DNA of 64,000 bases from Iris pallida (GCA_029216955.1 JANAVB010042311.1:1-64000); one strand, 5' to 3'. Shown: positions 10,320 through 21,807, numbered from the stretch's first letter. Numbers and translations are program-made. Notes: generated by a model from the letters alone, not told the origin.

Positions 10320-10636
10320 GAGGGATTATTTCCTTCTTTTACACACACACAGACAGAGACGTCGTGCAATCATCAGCAACATATAGAGAGAGGCAGATAC
10401 AGACACTCAACATCTTTTTCCTCTCCGTAAGCTCCTGCACCTAGAGCAACACAGATCTTCAGAGAACCGAGAACTGTCGTCAGATCGTCAACGGAGTCAA
10501 CACATTACCACTCGCTCCATCGGCACAAGGGACCCAGATTAAACAAAAGTATACTCCTAGGACTACGTCTAAGTCCTACATTGTAACACTGTTCTGTTTG
10601 TATTGAAATTACATCAAAAGATTTTAATGGCAAACA

Positions 10637-11600
10637 ACTACCATACGTAGCACCTTTTGCACTACTGGGATCAGCCTCACCGCAAGTCTCGGCTGCCTGT
10701 CCCCGACTTCTGTCTTCCATCGAAAAGTGTTATCGTTCCGACGAGCTTCTCCATCCTTGGCCGTCGATGACCCATAGCTCCCCCTGAACTGTGTGAATGA
10801 TGATGCTCCCGCCTCAGATTGAGTTTGTTACAAACCATGATCTCCTTTCTGGCTTCAAACTGCTGAAACCGATGTCGCACCTTGAAATTATAGAGCAACC
10901 CCCACCTGGAGACCGACCAGCTGTCATGGGACCGACAGACTGACCCTCAATCTTTGACTCACCACCATCAATCGATTTGTCTCGATGAACCGAATCCTCC
11001 GTATCCCTCAAAGCACGTAGAAGCCCCTCCTCAGCAAGTTCTCGACGATCAACCTCCTGTCGAGCACCCCTCAAGCCTCCATCCGTTGTCTGTGGCCTAC
11101 CTGTACAGCTCAGCGGCTTGAGCCTGTACATGCCACAACACAAATCTCCCTGAGCCAACTGTTGGGAACCCTTCGCAAGCATCCAATCTTTGTCCATAAA
11201 CAGACTGCGACAGCCATCATCTGCCGGCCTTCCTACCGAATCTAAATTGTAGCACAAACTCGGTACATGGTGCAGTATTTCCATCACCCATCTTCACACG
11301 TCCACACCTGTCGATGACCTACAGTCCCAACATGTTTACAGTGTTTCCATCGCCCAAGTCATACTTTATATGACGAGCTTTGAGATCATGGGACTGAGTG
11401 AGTTGACAACCGCAGACAACAGGGGACAATGCTTGGTATGACTTCGATAGCCCAACAAAACTCTTGTCTAACATGTTCGTGCAACGACTTGACAAGCAAG
11501 GGCTACGTCAAGCCTTTTATCGAGGGAACGTGTTGTGCACGCGTTCGACTTGAAGAATCAAGTTCTTTGGGTGCCTAGACTTAAGCAACAAGCAGTAATA
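10637..11600 (-). pseudogene. Degenerate copia pol fragment (protease / pre-integrase region)
   Basis: The best part is 11287-10814 on the minus strand. It contains HVPSLCYNLDSVG followed by DDGCRSLF and a GMYRLKPLSC end, the pattern seen between the protease and integrase of Ty1/copia polyproteins (HVP...NLISVG...GC...F). A Gly-Asp-Gly stretch just upstream fits the protease flap region. Frames are broken and the flanks are not recognisable. It starts directly at the end of LTR L1. Confidence 0.45.
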
Positions 11601-12327
11601 TACGACTTAAACTACGGGACAAGCGAATGTTAATATTAATTGTAGTTCCAATAATATCGTACATTTAAAAAAAGAATGGAATTTTAACTTTAACAAGTTT
11701 TAAGTTATGAATTTAAATCTAATTTTAAATGTTAAATCAAAAACTAGTTTAAATTTTAGTATTAGTATTAGTTTCAATAATATTGTAAATTTTAAATTAA
11801 CAGGAATGCCACGGTATTAGAAACCTAGCTGATGTCATGTTGCTCGGGCTCGGTTAGTGTTCGTCTAAACTCGTACATGAGAACTAGTTATTAGTAATAA
11901 AAATCAAAAATTGAATTTTAACTTTAATTATTTTCCAGCTGCGAATTTAAAACTAGTTATTAGTAAAAGGAGCTATTGAAATAAAATCTAGTCGAGCTCG
12001 ATCCTTTCTCTTTATCCCATCTCCCACTCTCTTTCTTAGGTTCTCTCTCACAGATTATGTTCACTAATACCATATCATTATAAATAATTACACAACAGTA
12101 AATGTAGCATTAAATGTTGCTGCATGTGTTATCCTACATAATTTAATAGTACATGTACGCAGAAGACGAAAAAGTTGTGTTGTTGGAAGTTGTTTCTTTA
12201 AAATTATGCTTGTTTTTAGGATAACTCAAGCATTTTCAAGAGCCAACAGAAGAGGGCCACATGGCAGAGGTATAAGGAAGACGAAAAGGTTGTGTTGTTG
12301 CCTTGTTGGAAGTTGTTTCTTTCTGAA
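11601..12327. other. AT-rich spacer with a short direct repeat
   Basis: No gene is visible. The stretch holds several copies of a GAATTTTAACTTTAA-like word (11680-11950) and a direct repeat, AGACGAAAAGGTTGTGTTGTTG-like, at 12163-12197 and 12277-12320, the second immediately left of the MITE at 12328. Confidence 0.6.
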
Positions 12328-12769
12328 TAATGCTATTTGTACGTTCAAATTGTACCTTCACACTGTCCCTCCTTACGTGGCAGCTGACGTGATATGTTGA
12401 TGTGGCAGCTGACATGTCAAATTTTAAAAAATAAATAAAAATTAACATTAAAAATAATGTTAACATTAACATTAACATTAACATTAACATTAACATTATC
12501 GTTAATATTAACAATAATATTAATATTAACATTAACATTAACATTAATATTAATATTAATATTAATATTAATTAATATTAACATTAAATTAATATTAATA
12601 TTAACGTTAAATTAATATGGACAAAATTGGGTAGTTAAGTTTTTTGGGTTAAAATTTGCCATGTCATCGGTCATGTCAGATGACACACAATATTATTTAA
12701 CATGCCACATCAGCTGCCACACAAGGAGGAATATATTAGAGGGACAATTTCGAGGTACGAATAGCATTA
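12328..12769. mobile_element. MITE-like inverted-repeat element
   Basis: The left end TAATGCTATTTGTAC matches the reverse complement of the right end (GTACGAATAGCATTA). The similarity extends inward through the CTCCTT...GTGGCAGCTGA...GACATG words on both arms for about 100 bp. The centre (12440-12610) is a TTAACA/TTAATA simple repeat. No coding capacity: the Met/Leu-repeat ORF across it is an artefact of the simple repeat. TSD is unclear because both flanks are TTTCTTTCT-like. Confidence 0.7.
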
Positions 12770-12840
12770 CTCTTTCTTTTTGTATTGTTTTTTGTCATTT
12801 GTTTCTTCTGTTGGTTTCTAACACACTCTATTTTCTTCAA

Positions 12841-15445
12841 TGGCGACGTCACATGGAGAAACTGATCGTCGTGTGGAAGAATTAGTTGATGAAGAAAGCT
12901 TCGCTTCAAGAGCAGTGTTAGATGATTTTGATGATGAGCAAAGTTTGTAAGCTGTTAACTTAGGAGACAATAAAGAACAAGAGGAAGAAAACAACAGAGG
13001 AATGCATCATAACGATGACGACGACATCAACGCAAACAACAAAATGTTATTTCGCATCACCCTTTCTAATGGATTTAAGAAATAAATTATATTTTTACAT
13101 TAATTTCTCATATTTATTTTGTTTTATTATGTTCTTAGGGACGATGGTGAATCTCCATTGGATTTCGATGCAGCGACGATGAAAAAATATTGCAGTCTGT
13201 CAACATTAACAAAGACCCAAGGGATCTCTTAGATGAAGATATTGTTGGCTTACAGTTTAACTCTATTGAAGAAGCAGAGACATTCTACTGAATATATTCA
13301 AAAGCATTTGGTTTCAGTATTAGAAAGAACAAAGTAAAGAAAAACAAATCTAGGATGGTGATGGTCCGTAGTTGGTGTTGTTCGAATGCGGGATTCAGAC
13401 AGAAAAAATACAATGAAGCTCCTAACAGGGTTCGTGAGCCAAGAAGTGAAAGCAGAAGTGGTTGTAAAGCAATTTTTCGTATTGGGTACACCAATTCTAC
13501 AAAGCTGTGGGTCGTCAAAAAAATTTCAAGTACATCACAACCATAACCTGGCGAATGACTTTGATACAGTTTTTTTGAGATCCCATCGTAAGATATCACC
13601 CATAGAATTTGAACAAGCTAAGCTTATGAAACAATCAGGGATGGGGACTGGAGATATATGGAATTTACTTGTCCACCAGAAAGGTGGCTAGGATAAGGTT
13701 CGATGGATAAAAAAATTTATACAACGCTTTAGCTAAAGATAGTAGAGCACTAGACGATGTTGATGCTACGACAACACTTCCATTTCTTCAATCTAAGGAG
13801 GGCATTGACCCAGATTTCTTCTACGTATACAAGGTAGACAAAAATTCCAGATTGACCCATCTCTTTTGGGCTGACGGTGCATGTCGATTCGATTACGAAT
13901 TATTTGGAGATTCACTAGCATTTGATTCTACATATAAAACAAATAGAAGTCAAATGTCGTTGGTGGTTTAGTTGGTACAAATAATCATGCAATAACTTGT
14001 GTGTTTGGGTTTGCAATGATCCATAATGAGACTGCAGAGATATATTCTTGGGGTTTAGAAAAATTCCAAGAGAGTATGAATGGAAAATTACCAGTGACAG
14101 TTCTCACGGATGGTTACAGATCCATGAATAAAGCAATTGAGGATTTAATGTCCAGCGTAGTTCATCGAACGTGCTCATGGCATATCCTAAATAGTTCAGC
14201 CAAACATGTACACCGAGATGGTTTTGCAAATAAATTGAGTCTTCTGATTAAAAGGTACATCGTACACTTGCTACATTACTTTGAAGTATGTTGTTGTTAC
14301 AATATTAAAACTTTAGTTACTGTCCATGTTTTCGAAACAGGTACTATTCAGTCGAAGAATTTGAAAATCGTTGGCAGCAGATGCTAAGGAATTATAATGT
14401 AGAGAACAATGAGTGGACCACTGCATTGTATAGAACGAATGAGCGATGGGCGGACATATTCCTACGTGGAAATTATTTTGGTGGTTCTACTGCAACAAAT
14501 AGATGTGAATCTATGAACGCATTTCAGAAAAGATTTTTGAATGAGAAGTTGCCACTATGGAAGGCCCTTCAAAATTGTGACCATGGTTTGGCGGCCTTAC
14601 GTTACGGCCAGATAAGTAAGCATATCATTGATAAAATATCGACACCAGCTGCGAAGCAAACTAGCATGGCCGAAATAGAAGATAAATTTGCCGCAATTTA
14701 CACTAAAATGGTGTTTATAGAGGTAAGGAAGGAAATCACACGTTCTGATACATATATTTTCTCCACCATCACATCAAGAGAGGCAGAAGTTTGCACTATC
14801 CAAAAGTATATTTCGCCAAACAGTATTAACCGAAAGGTTACATTTGATCAGGCCGACAACATCATAAACTATGACTGCTTGTGGATAGAGACCAAGGGGA
14901 TTCCTTGTAGGCATATTTTTTTCAGCAATGAAGAGATTGCAATTGGGAGATATTTCAAAGAACTTGATAAAAACTCGTTGGCTCAAGGATTGCAAAGAGA
15001 GTTATCTCTCCGGACCTGGCACAGAAAGAAGATTCATCCACCTAGACAGTATTGAGAGCAGAAGGTTTGGTGGCATTAATGAACAAGTTAATTTGTTTAC
15101 GTATTATTGTAAAAAATCAAGGAAAATTCAAGAGAAGGGAATGGAGTTGATGTCGTCTGTTCTGATGGAGTTGAAAAAAATGGTGGCCAATATTGGTGAA
15201 GAAGAAAAATGGTAGCTGATACAGTTCATGGAGTGCAAGAATCTTTTAAAGAGCCAAATCCGGTAGCAACAAAAGGAAGGCCTTCTCAAGGGAAATCAAG
15301 CCAGCCTAAAGTAAGTCAGATTATCCGGAAGCCTAGAATTTGTAGAGTTTGTAGAAAATTGGGTCACAATTTTTGTAATTGTAAAGTACGGAAGCGAGAT
15401 AGCGACAAAGAGCAAATGGAATCAAATGAACCGTCGTTGACTTAA
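12841..15445 (+). pseudogene. FAR1-like Mutator (MULE) transposase, frameshifted
   Basis: A likely start (ATG GCG ACG TCA) at 12841 opens an acidic N-terminus. An intron-like gap ends at tgttcttag (13139). The FAR1-type DNA-binding domain follows (about 13240-13560; FNSIEEAETFY, WCCSNAGF, HHNHNL). Then comes the MULE catalytic core with its acidic residues: Asp in AFDSTYKTN (near 13925), Asp in LTDGYRSMNKAI (near 14107) and Glu in RCESMN (near 14505). An 86 bp intron (14255-14340, GT...AG) keeps the frame on both sides. A SWIM zinc finger (CLWIETKGIPCRH, near 14880) and a C-terminal CCHC knuckle (CRVCRKLGHNFCNC, near 15340) complete it. At least five frame breaks or stops (near 13190, 13290, 13520, 13690, 13970, 14930) disable it. 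It may be a transposase or a domesticated FAR1-related factor; the setting favours transposase. Confidence 0.85.
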
Positions 15446-15863
15446 GAGCATCTCCAACCCTATTGTCTTGTTTTGTGTTGTGAATCCTATGTGGCATGAG
15501 ACATAAGACAATGTCTTTCCTATGTGGCAAGTTGACATTCACACAAGACAATGAGATAAAAATATGTTCTCCAATGCAAAAGTTTGAAAAGACAATAAAA
15601 TTACTTTTTTCAACTTCCAAGACAACTTTTTCACTTCTTCTTTTTTTTTATATATATATTTTTATTCATAATTCATGATGTGGACATAAAGTCCTTTTGA
15701 AGTGCATTGTCTAGATCTAGACAACCAACTTCACATTCTCCTTGCCATGACAACTTCACAATTTATTTCACATTTGCATTGGAGAAGTACTTTTGAAAAA
15801 AATGCTTGTCATTCCTACGTGGCAACCATTTTTTCCAAACTCACAATAGGGTTGGAGATGCTC
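15446..15863. mobile_element. Tourist-like (PIF/Harbinger) MITE with TAA TSD
   Basis: Terminal inverted repeats GAGCATCTCCAACCCTATTG at the left and its complement at the right (CAATAGGGTTGGAGATGCTC) enclose 418 bp without coding capacity. TAA flanks both sides (15443-15445 and 15864-15866), the 3 bp target duplication typical of PIF/Harbinger MITEs. The left TAA is the stop codon of the upstream transposase frame. Confidence 0.85.
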
Positions 15864-15865
15864 TA

Positions 15866-16957
15866 ATAATCAACTTTTTTTACAATTCTCCGTCAATTGG
15901 GCGCATCAGTACACGGAGAATGGTGTTGACTTGGCAGAATTCGAAGGGGCAGATTCATTGGTATTAATGGCATATAAATGACAGTAGTTGGGAGAGTTTG
16001 TTCTCGTCTTACTTAGCTTTTCTTGTGAAGGGGCAGATGTATTGGTATTAATGCAAATTAATTGAATTGAATTCGAAGTGACTGCCACTTGGCGCATGAG
16101 TATGAGTTGTCCTTGCCTATAAATGGCAGTAGTGTAGGGAGAGTTTGTTCTCGTCCCACTTAGCTTTTCTTATGGAGATGGACTATACCGATCCCCCGCC
16201 TTGGCAAGATGCTTTCCTGTTGGTTGTCGATCTCCTCGTTCGAGAAGCTTTGGTGGTGAAGTCCTTCAAAAGACTGAGATGTCCCTAGTGGATTGTCTGT
16301 GTTCGTGCACTTCATCGACTGTGTGCCATGATGTTGGTTACTAGAAGAGCCCCAGGGTTTAGGTTGATTGCCAACCCACACTCTGTCGAAGCACCCGTAC
16401 GTTGATTCGCTCTGACTATGCACGGTGTTCCGTCTACGCACGTTGATGATGAAGTGATTTGCTCTGACGATGCACGATGTTCCGTATTCGTGCACTTCAT
16501 CAGAAGACTGAGATGTGCTGAGTGGACTGTCCGTGTTCGTGCACTTCATCGACTGTGTGCCATGATGTTGGTTACTGGGTCTGGGATCGCCGCGGCCCAG
16601 TTTTTGTTATGCTGGCAGAGCCACAGGTTTGTCGGGGTCGAACGATGGAGTGATTTGCTCTGACGATGTTACGCCTACGCACGTTGACGATGAAGTGATA
16701 GCCAACCCACACTATGTCGAAGTTGTAGCTTTTAGGCTTTTGTCTTGGTAGTAGGATTTTATGTAGTAGTTCAGACTTTCATATGTAATAAAAGTCAAAC
16801 TTTTCGTGGTTTTGACACGGAAAATGGCCATCCTCCGTGGTTTTAAGAATATAAATGTAATTCAAAAATAATTTTATTATAAAAGACAAAGCAGACCAGA
16901 CGTTATAAAAGACAGAAGTTCCTTGCCCAATTATATTATTGTTTTACAATGTCATTG
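15866..16957. other. Duplicated leader-like and small-ORF sequence between MULE and Ulp1-like genes
   Basis: Two direct duplications are visible. TATAAATG.CAGTAG...GGGAGAGTTTGTTCTCGTC...ACTTAGCTTTTCTT occurs at 15968-16022 and 16116-16172 and looks like a core promoter plus leader. A second segment containing CGTGCACTTCATCGACTGTG occurs at 16271-16345 and 16502-16577. A small frame (16171-16287, start MEMDYTDPPPWQD) follows the second leader copy. Two GGAGAATGG-type palindromes (15885-15920, 16808-16845) link the stretch to the introns of the gene at 16958-21216. Confidence 0.6.
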
Positions 16958-17899
16958 CTAGGTTGGTAGTGTTACAAATTCGTTTGAAAGCAACTTCTTA
17001 GCCCATCCCAACCTCATCATTGTAATCTTTTGGTGAGTGTCATCGTCATTTCCTCTCGGTATTTCGAAGGGAGTAGTCATCAACCTCTTCATATAATATG
17101 CCGTGTACAAGAGGCAGTTGGGTGCCTGTTGTTGTGGGCATCTTGGAGAACAATTCAGCACTGTGCTCTCATACTCCATATTCGCCGGACATCTCTCCCT
17201 CATCATATCAACTTTCCTCCTGACGATATGCTCTAAGGTCTTCTTCATTAATTCTGCATCCACCTTGCCCTTTTCGTACGTGGTTTGCCTCAAGGAGTTG
17301 TAGTGTGTCCAGTCGTAGGAGATAAAGTTGAATGTGAGCAGCGTATAGTGCTTGATGGATACATGAAAGAGTGAGATGAATAGCAACTCTATGTCGTCCT
17401 CTAAATCCATGACGAAGTCTTCTACATCTGTTTTGAAAGTGTCGAGGGCGCCGGCTTTTGCTTCTATTTCAATGGCACGTTCAACGATGTTCTGTTTCCC
17501 AAAAATAAAACACAATATCATGAGTAATTTTTTATGTCATTTTCATCGGTGTACACATGAATATGAATTTTTCTGTTTGGATTCTTACCAATGTGTGGGG
17601 TATCAATAAAGTAGACCACTTATGTTGCAAGTCCTTTGAACTTGACTGGGCATACCTTCTTGCATAGCCTTGAATTTCTCTCAGCTTCCTTATTATTAGG
17701 TTGAGTATGCCAGCCTCCATGTCTTCATAGTTGAGTATGTCTTGCATGTCTATTTCCGATAGCTAGATTGCAACTTCATTTTCACCCTCTTTCGGCAAAC
17801 TCAAGTATACAATATCACTGCACATAAATTTAGTTTAGATTAAATTAATAGATATTCTCAAGACATAATTGTGAAAAAAGTCTAGAAAGGAAAAGAAAA

Positions 17900-18055
17900 A
17901 AGGGTCATTCGCCGTCCAACAGACACAGAGAATGATAATTCGCCATCCAACTGACACTGAGAATGGTAATTCGTCGTCCAACTGACACGGAGAATGATCA
18001 TTCTCCGGACAACTGTCACGGAGAATGGTTGTTCTCCGTTATGAATTGGACAGAG
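17900..18055. repeat. Palindromic GGAGAATG array, intron copy 1
   Basis: Five units based on GGAGAATGATCATTCTCC variants separated by CAACTGACAC-type linkers. It lies between the exon ending near 18085 and the exon starting near 17820 of the Ulp1-like gene. Confidence 0.85.
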
Positions 18056-18594
18056 ATTGGTTGAGTTCAGAATACATACTTTAGACTCATCTTTCTGGGG
18101 ATTACGATGTCGATGTAATGCTTCTTCATCTCTTCATCCACATCCATCCAAAGTATGAGTTCATCGTATTCCCTTAGTATGACAATCTTCCTCTTTAGTT
18201 CAGCCATTTTGGCGTCTTCTCCGAAATTCGGAGCGACATTCATCTTCCGCTTTTTATTAGCCTCTCTAACTGTATTCTTTTCCAAGGGAGTAACATCTTC
18301 ATCGGCTAATGCTGCTGATGGTTTTTTAGACCTCTTTTCCTCCGATCCTCCTCTTCTTTTGACTTCTTTTGGAGCAGCAAGTTCAGCAGCTGCTTGAGTC
18401 TCATCATGCTGTAATGCTACAACAATGGCTTCGAGATCAACGATTTTCACATCCTTTTCAATGGCTTCAATATTCAACGATTCAACTTTATTTTGAAGCT
18501 TCCTTTTCTCATTAACGAGCCTTTTATTTGTTTCTCTGAGCTGCTTGGTTATTTGCACTGAAATAAAACAAAAAACAATAAAATGTATGATGTG

Positions 18595-18860
18595 AATCTA
18601 ACACGGAGAATGACCATTCTCCGTGACCTTAACACGGAGAATGGTCGTTCTCCATCCATCCAAACATGGAGAGTGGCCATTCTCCTGCATTCTAAAACGA
18701 GGAATGTCCATTCTCCATCTTATTAACATAGAGAACGACCATTCTCCTTCCATTTAACACAGAATATCCATTCTTCGTGATATTACCATGGAGAATGGCC
18801 ATTCTCCATAGTGATGAAACGGAGAATGGACATTCTGTGTTATTTTAACACGTAGAATTA
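18595..18860. repeat. Palindromic GGAGAATG array, intron copy 2
   Basis: Seven or so units of the GGAGAATGGCCATTCTCC type, linked by short T/A-rich or CATCCATCCAAAC-like spacers, lying between the coiled-coil block and the exon that starts at 18558. Confidence 0.85.
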
Positions 18861-18889
18861 CAAATCAGAACTTCGAAAAAAAATTTACC

Positions 18890-19430
18890 TTGTGTCTGTA
18901 GCTCTTTAACCTTTTCGCTAAGCTTTCCATTCTTAGTAAGAATCTCAGATTTCTCTCTCTGCAAGGAGTCCAATTCCTGTGCCAACATCTCTATCGAGGT
19001 GTTCCTTTGAATTTGTTTGGCTCCTTGTTCCTCTAGCTCTTTAAACTTCTTATGGAGATTCTCGTTCTTAGCAAGAATCTCAGATTTCTCTCTTCACAAG
19101 GAGTCCAATTCCTGTGCCAATATCTCCATCGAGGTGTTCCTTTGAATTTGTTGGGCTCCTTGTTCCTCTAGCTCTTTAAGCTTCTTATGAAGATTCTCGT
19201 TCTCAGAAAGAATCTTAGATTTCTCTCTTCGCAACTCCTCCAATTCATGCACCGAGCCCTTCATCATAATGTTGAATGGACGTTGTTGGGCTTGTTGTAC
19301 CTCTAGCTCTCTAAGCTTTTTTATTGAGTTTTTCATTCTCAGCAAGAACCTAAGAATGTTGTCTTCTCAACTCCTCCAATTCCTGCACCGACCCCTCCAT
19401 CACGGTGTTCATTCCAAGTTGTTGTGGTCT
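18890..19430 (-). repeat. Coding tandem repeat (about 130 bp) encoding coiled coil
   Basis: Four imperfect units, each beginning on the plus strand near CTAGCTCTTTAA (18899, 19029, 19170, 19301), encode Leu/Glu/Lys heptads such as LKELEEQGAQQIQRNTSMEI. The second and third units are the most alike. Expansion lengthened the coiled-coil part of the Ulp1-like protein. Confidence 0.8.
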
Positions 19431-20524
19431 CTTTTGTTCAGCATCCTCATCCCCACCAGTTTGGTGGTGTCCCTCTCCCTCAAATGCATCTTCTTCTCAT
19501 ATTTCTACGTCCTCTTCTAGGTGGCCTTCCTCTTTTCCGACAGCTATAACCAAATCTTTGAATATATGTTTCGATCTAAATATAATGTGATATTCGCGTT
19601 TGAGGAAGACTGAGATTTTGTACCCATTCCATGTGTAAAATCTCGGGTATTCACGTATTGGTGTGGACTTCCTTTCCACAAGCGTATTATGTTCCGCAAA
19701 CCAATAGAGGAAGTATATTGTGCAACCTTCCATTTTGGAGTATGCATCGGAGTAATCCCTCCTTAGTTTTACTTGTAGTCCTCTTGATGCTCTACATGAC
19801 ATACTCCAAGATTAACTTGGCCAGCATATTCTGTTAATAACTTTTATGTTGTCTACCAAGGCCATGAATCTGTACGACAAATTTGAACCGCCAGACTTTG
19901 TGAAGAATACTGTTTGGCAGAAGTGGAAGATTATTAGCTTGGCCAAATCATCTGGATTAACAGCGTTATCTCCGCCAAGAAGCTGCTGTAACAATTCAAA
20001 GAACTTTTCTCACTTCCTTATTCGTGACTTCTGAGTGTTTGCCCTTAGAATTAGCCAGCAATCTTGTGAAGTGATCTCTACACAAGCTCAACGATGCTAG
20101 TGGTGTGGGCTGCTGTTGTTTTTCTATTATCAATCTTCTGTAATTAGTATCATCCTCACTATCATCCTTTAGCGGTAGACAGAAAATGTCTGCTATATCG
20201 CCCACACTCGGTTCTATTTTAACAGTAGTGCTCAGTTGAAAGTATCCGATACTAGATTTGCCTTCCACATAAGTTCCTATCAAATTCTCAGAACCTTCTG
20301 AAACCTTGGCCAATTCTTGAGTGCGAACATTGTTTTTGTAGAATACCTCGACAAAATTGTAGAAATAGGTATTCTTCAAAGAATCGATAACTGGTTCGGG
20401 CAAACGGCCGCCGTCTTCTTTGATATCATCCATAAGAGTTTGCATCGTCTTGAAAGAGGAACGGAAAACTCTTGAATCTTTATTTCTGACAGTTTTTTCC
20501 CTACAAAAAGATAAGAAATTAGGT

Positions 20525-21050
20525 TTCTGTCAACTATTCTCCGTCAATCTAACAGGGAGAATGGCCATTCCCCATGATTTTTACACGGATAATGGTCATT
20601 CTCTGTGATATTTGCACAGGAGAATGAATATTCTTCGTGATATTTGCATGGAGAATGACCGTTCTCCTACATTTTAACACGAGATGGCCACTCTCCGTGA
20701 TATTTACACGAAGAATGACCATTCTCCTACATTTTAACACGGAGATGGCCATTCTCCGTGGTTTTAACATGGAGAATGGCAGTTCCCCTTCATTTTAACA
20801 CGGGAATGGCCATTCTCCGTCAAGTCAGCACGGAGAATGGAATTAATTCTTCAATCTAACAAGGAGAATGGTCATTCTCTGTGATATTATTTATCACGGA
20901 GAATGGTCCATTCTCCGTCAATATAAACTTGTAGAATGGCCACTCCCCGTGACTTTAACATGGATAATGGTCATTCTCCTTGATATTTGCACGAAGAATG
21001 AACATTCTCCGTGATATTTGCACGGAGAATGACCATTCTCCTATATTTTA
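20525..21050. repeat. Palindromic GGAGAATG array, intron 1 (longest)
   Basis: Well over a dozen units of GGAGAATGGCCATTCTCC or half-site variants with TGATATTTGCA or TTTTAACA linkers fill the intron between exon 1 and the next coding block of the Ulp1-like gene. Unit spacing is about 35-40 bp. Each unit is self-complementary. Confidence 0.9.
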
Positions 21051-21216
21051 ACACTTATAGTTATACCTTCTTTTTTCCCTCCTTCTTGATTACTAGCCTC
21101 TGGATCATGTGCAACCTTCTTAAATCTCTTCACAACAACTCACTCTTCTTGCATATCCACATCTTCTCCTACTTCTCTAACTGGGGTTCCATTTGATGTT
21201 GATGTTTGCGACATGG

Positions 21217-21807
21217 TATGAAGATTGCGAATGGAGAGTCACTGACGAGTTTTTAAAATAGGGTTTGAAGATTTTGGAGGATGAAACCTAGATATGAAAA
21301 GGAGTAGCGTATGGAAGAAGAGGAAGAATAGAAACTTTTTGGTTTTGAAGAGTAGGTTACGTAAGTGTTTTGAAAAAAATTAGAAGGGCAATAAGGTCAT
21401 GCCGCACCCATTTATATATTTTTAGCTAATTCGGGGCACGCGATGAAATGTTATTTTGCGGTGGGTTTTTTTTATAAAACTTTTGCGATTTTTAGGCATT
21501 TTAAAAAATTTCTCTTGTCAATAACTTGAGAATTTTTCTCGATACATAGGGTCAGAGGCATAAATCACTTTAGCACGAAGAGAGGGTATACCCATATGGT
21601 TAGAGGCACATGTTTGGATATTTTAGGATTAAATGGCAGCAAGATTATGAAACAAATGAACATTTTGATATCATTTTTATCCCACATTTTAAGAACATTA
21701 TAACTCAACAAAACAAATGAAAATAATGCATTAGATAAAGAAGATGAAAAAATTATCGTCTTCCATATTCAATCATTTTAGTTTGGACTCCTTTCTGCTT
21801 AATTATA
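21217..21807. other. Spacer between the two Ulp1-like genes
   Basis: AT-rich DNA without recognisable coding sequence. It holds the upstream region of the first gene (minus-strand TATAAATGGG-like word near 21410) and the 3' flank of the second. Confidence 0.5.

Larger units (their letters stand above)
8475..10636 (+). mobile_element. Tat/Ogre-type LTR L1 (3' LTR of element 1)
   Basis: The LTR begins TGTAGAAGCATGG at 8475 directly after a polypurine tract (tttgaagggggtct, 8461-8474) and ends GGCAAACA at 10636, giving TG...CA and 2162 bp. It carries a plus-strand TATA box at 10312 followed by an ACACAC/AGAGAG-rich leader. Many scattered copies of ATGCGCC or GGCGCAT occur throughout. The same start, TATA region and end are recognisable in L2 (26121 onward). 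The 5' part of the element is not in the window: upstream of the antisense gene lies caulimovirid DNA. ORFs inside are not considered real. Confidence 0.75.
16958..21216 (-). pseudogene. Ulp1-like (C48) protease-family gene, catalytic residues lost
   Basis: Minus-strand multi-exon gene. Exon 1 is 21216-21067 (start MSQTSTSNGTP, one TGA). The next coding block runs from about 20501 into a coiled-coil block ending near 18890. Then come 18558-18085, about 17824-17592 (one TAG near 17767) and 17491-16958, with recognisable donors (gtatgt, gtaaga) and acceptors (gtgcag, gaaacag). The first large block resembles the N-terminal domain found with plant transposon-borne Ulp1 proteins; the middle has long coiled coils and a basic KKRK patch. 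The last exon holds the protease fold signature (HYTLLTF...DWTHYNSL; CPQQQAPN...AYYMKRL). The expected catalytic Asp is Asn (HYNSL) and the expected Asp-Cys-Gly is scrambled, so it should be inactive. Known role of the family: SUMO/ubiquitin-like deconjugation; carried by some MULEs. Confidence 0.65.

Noticed and set aside
12236..12544. Met/Leu-rich minus-strand ORF that could look like a membrane protein
   Set aside because: Translation of the TTAACA simple repeat in the MITE core.
20525..21050. Regularly spaced palindromic repeats resembling a CRISPR array
   Set aside because: The unit itself is the palindrome, linkers are repetitive and not unique spacers, and the setting is a plant intron.
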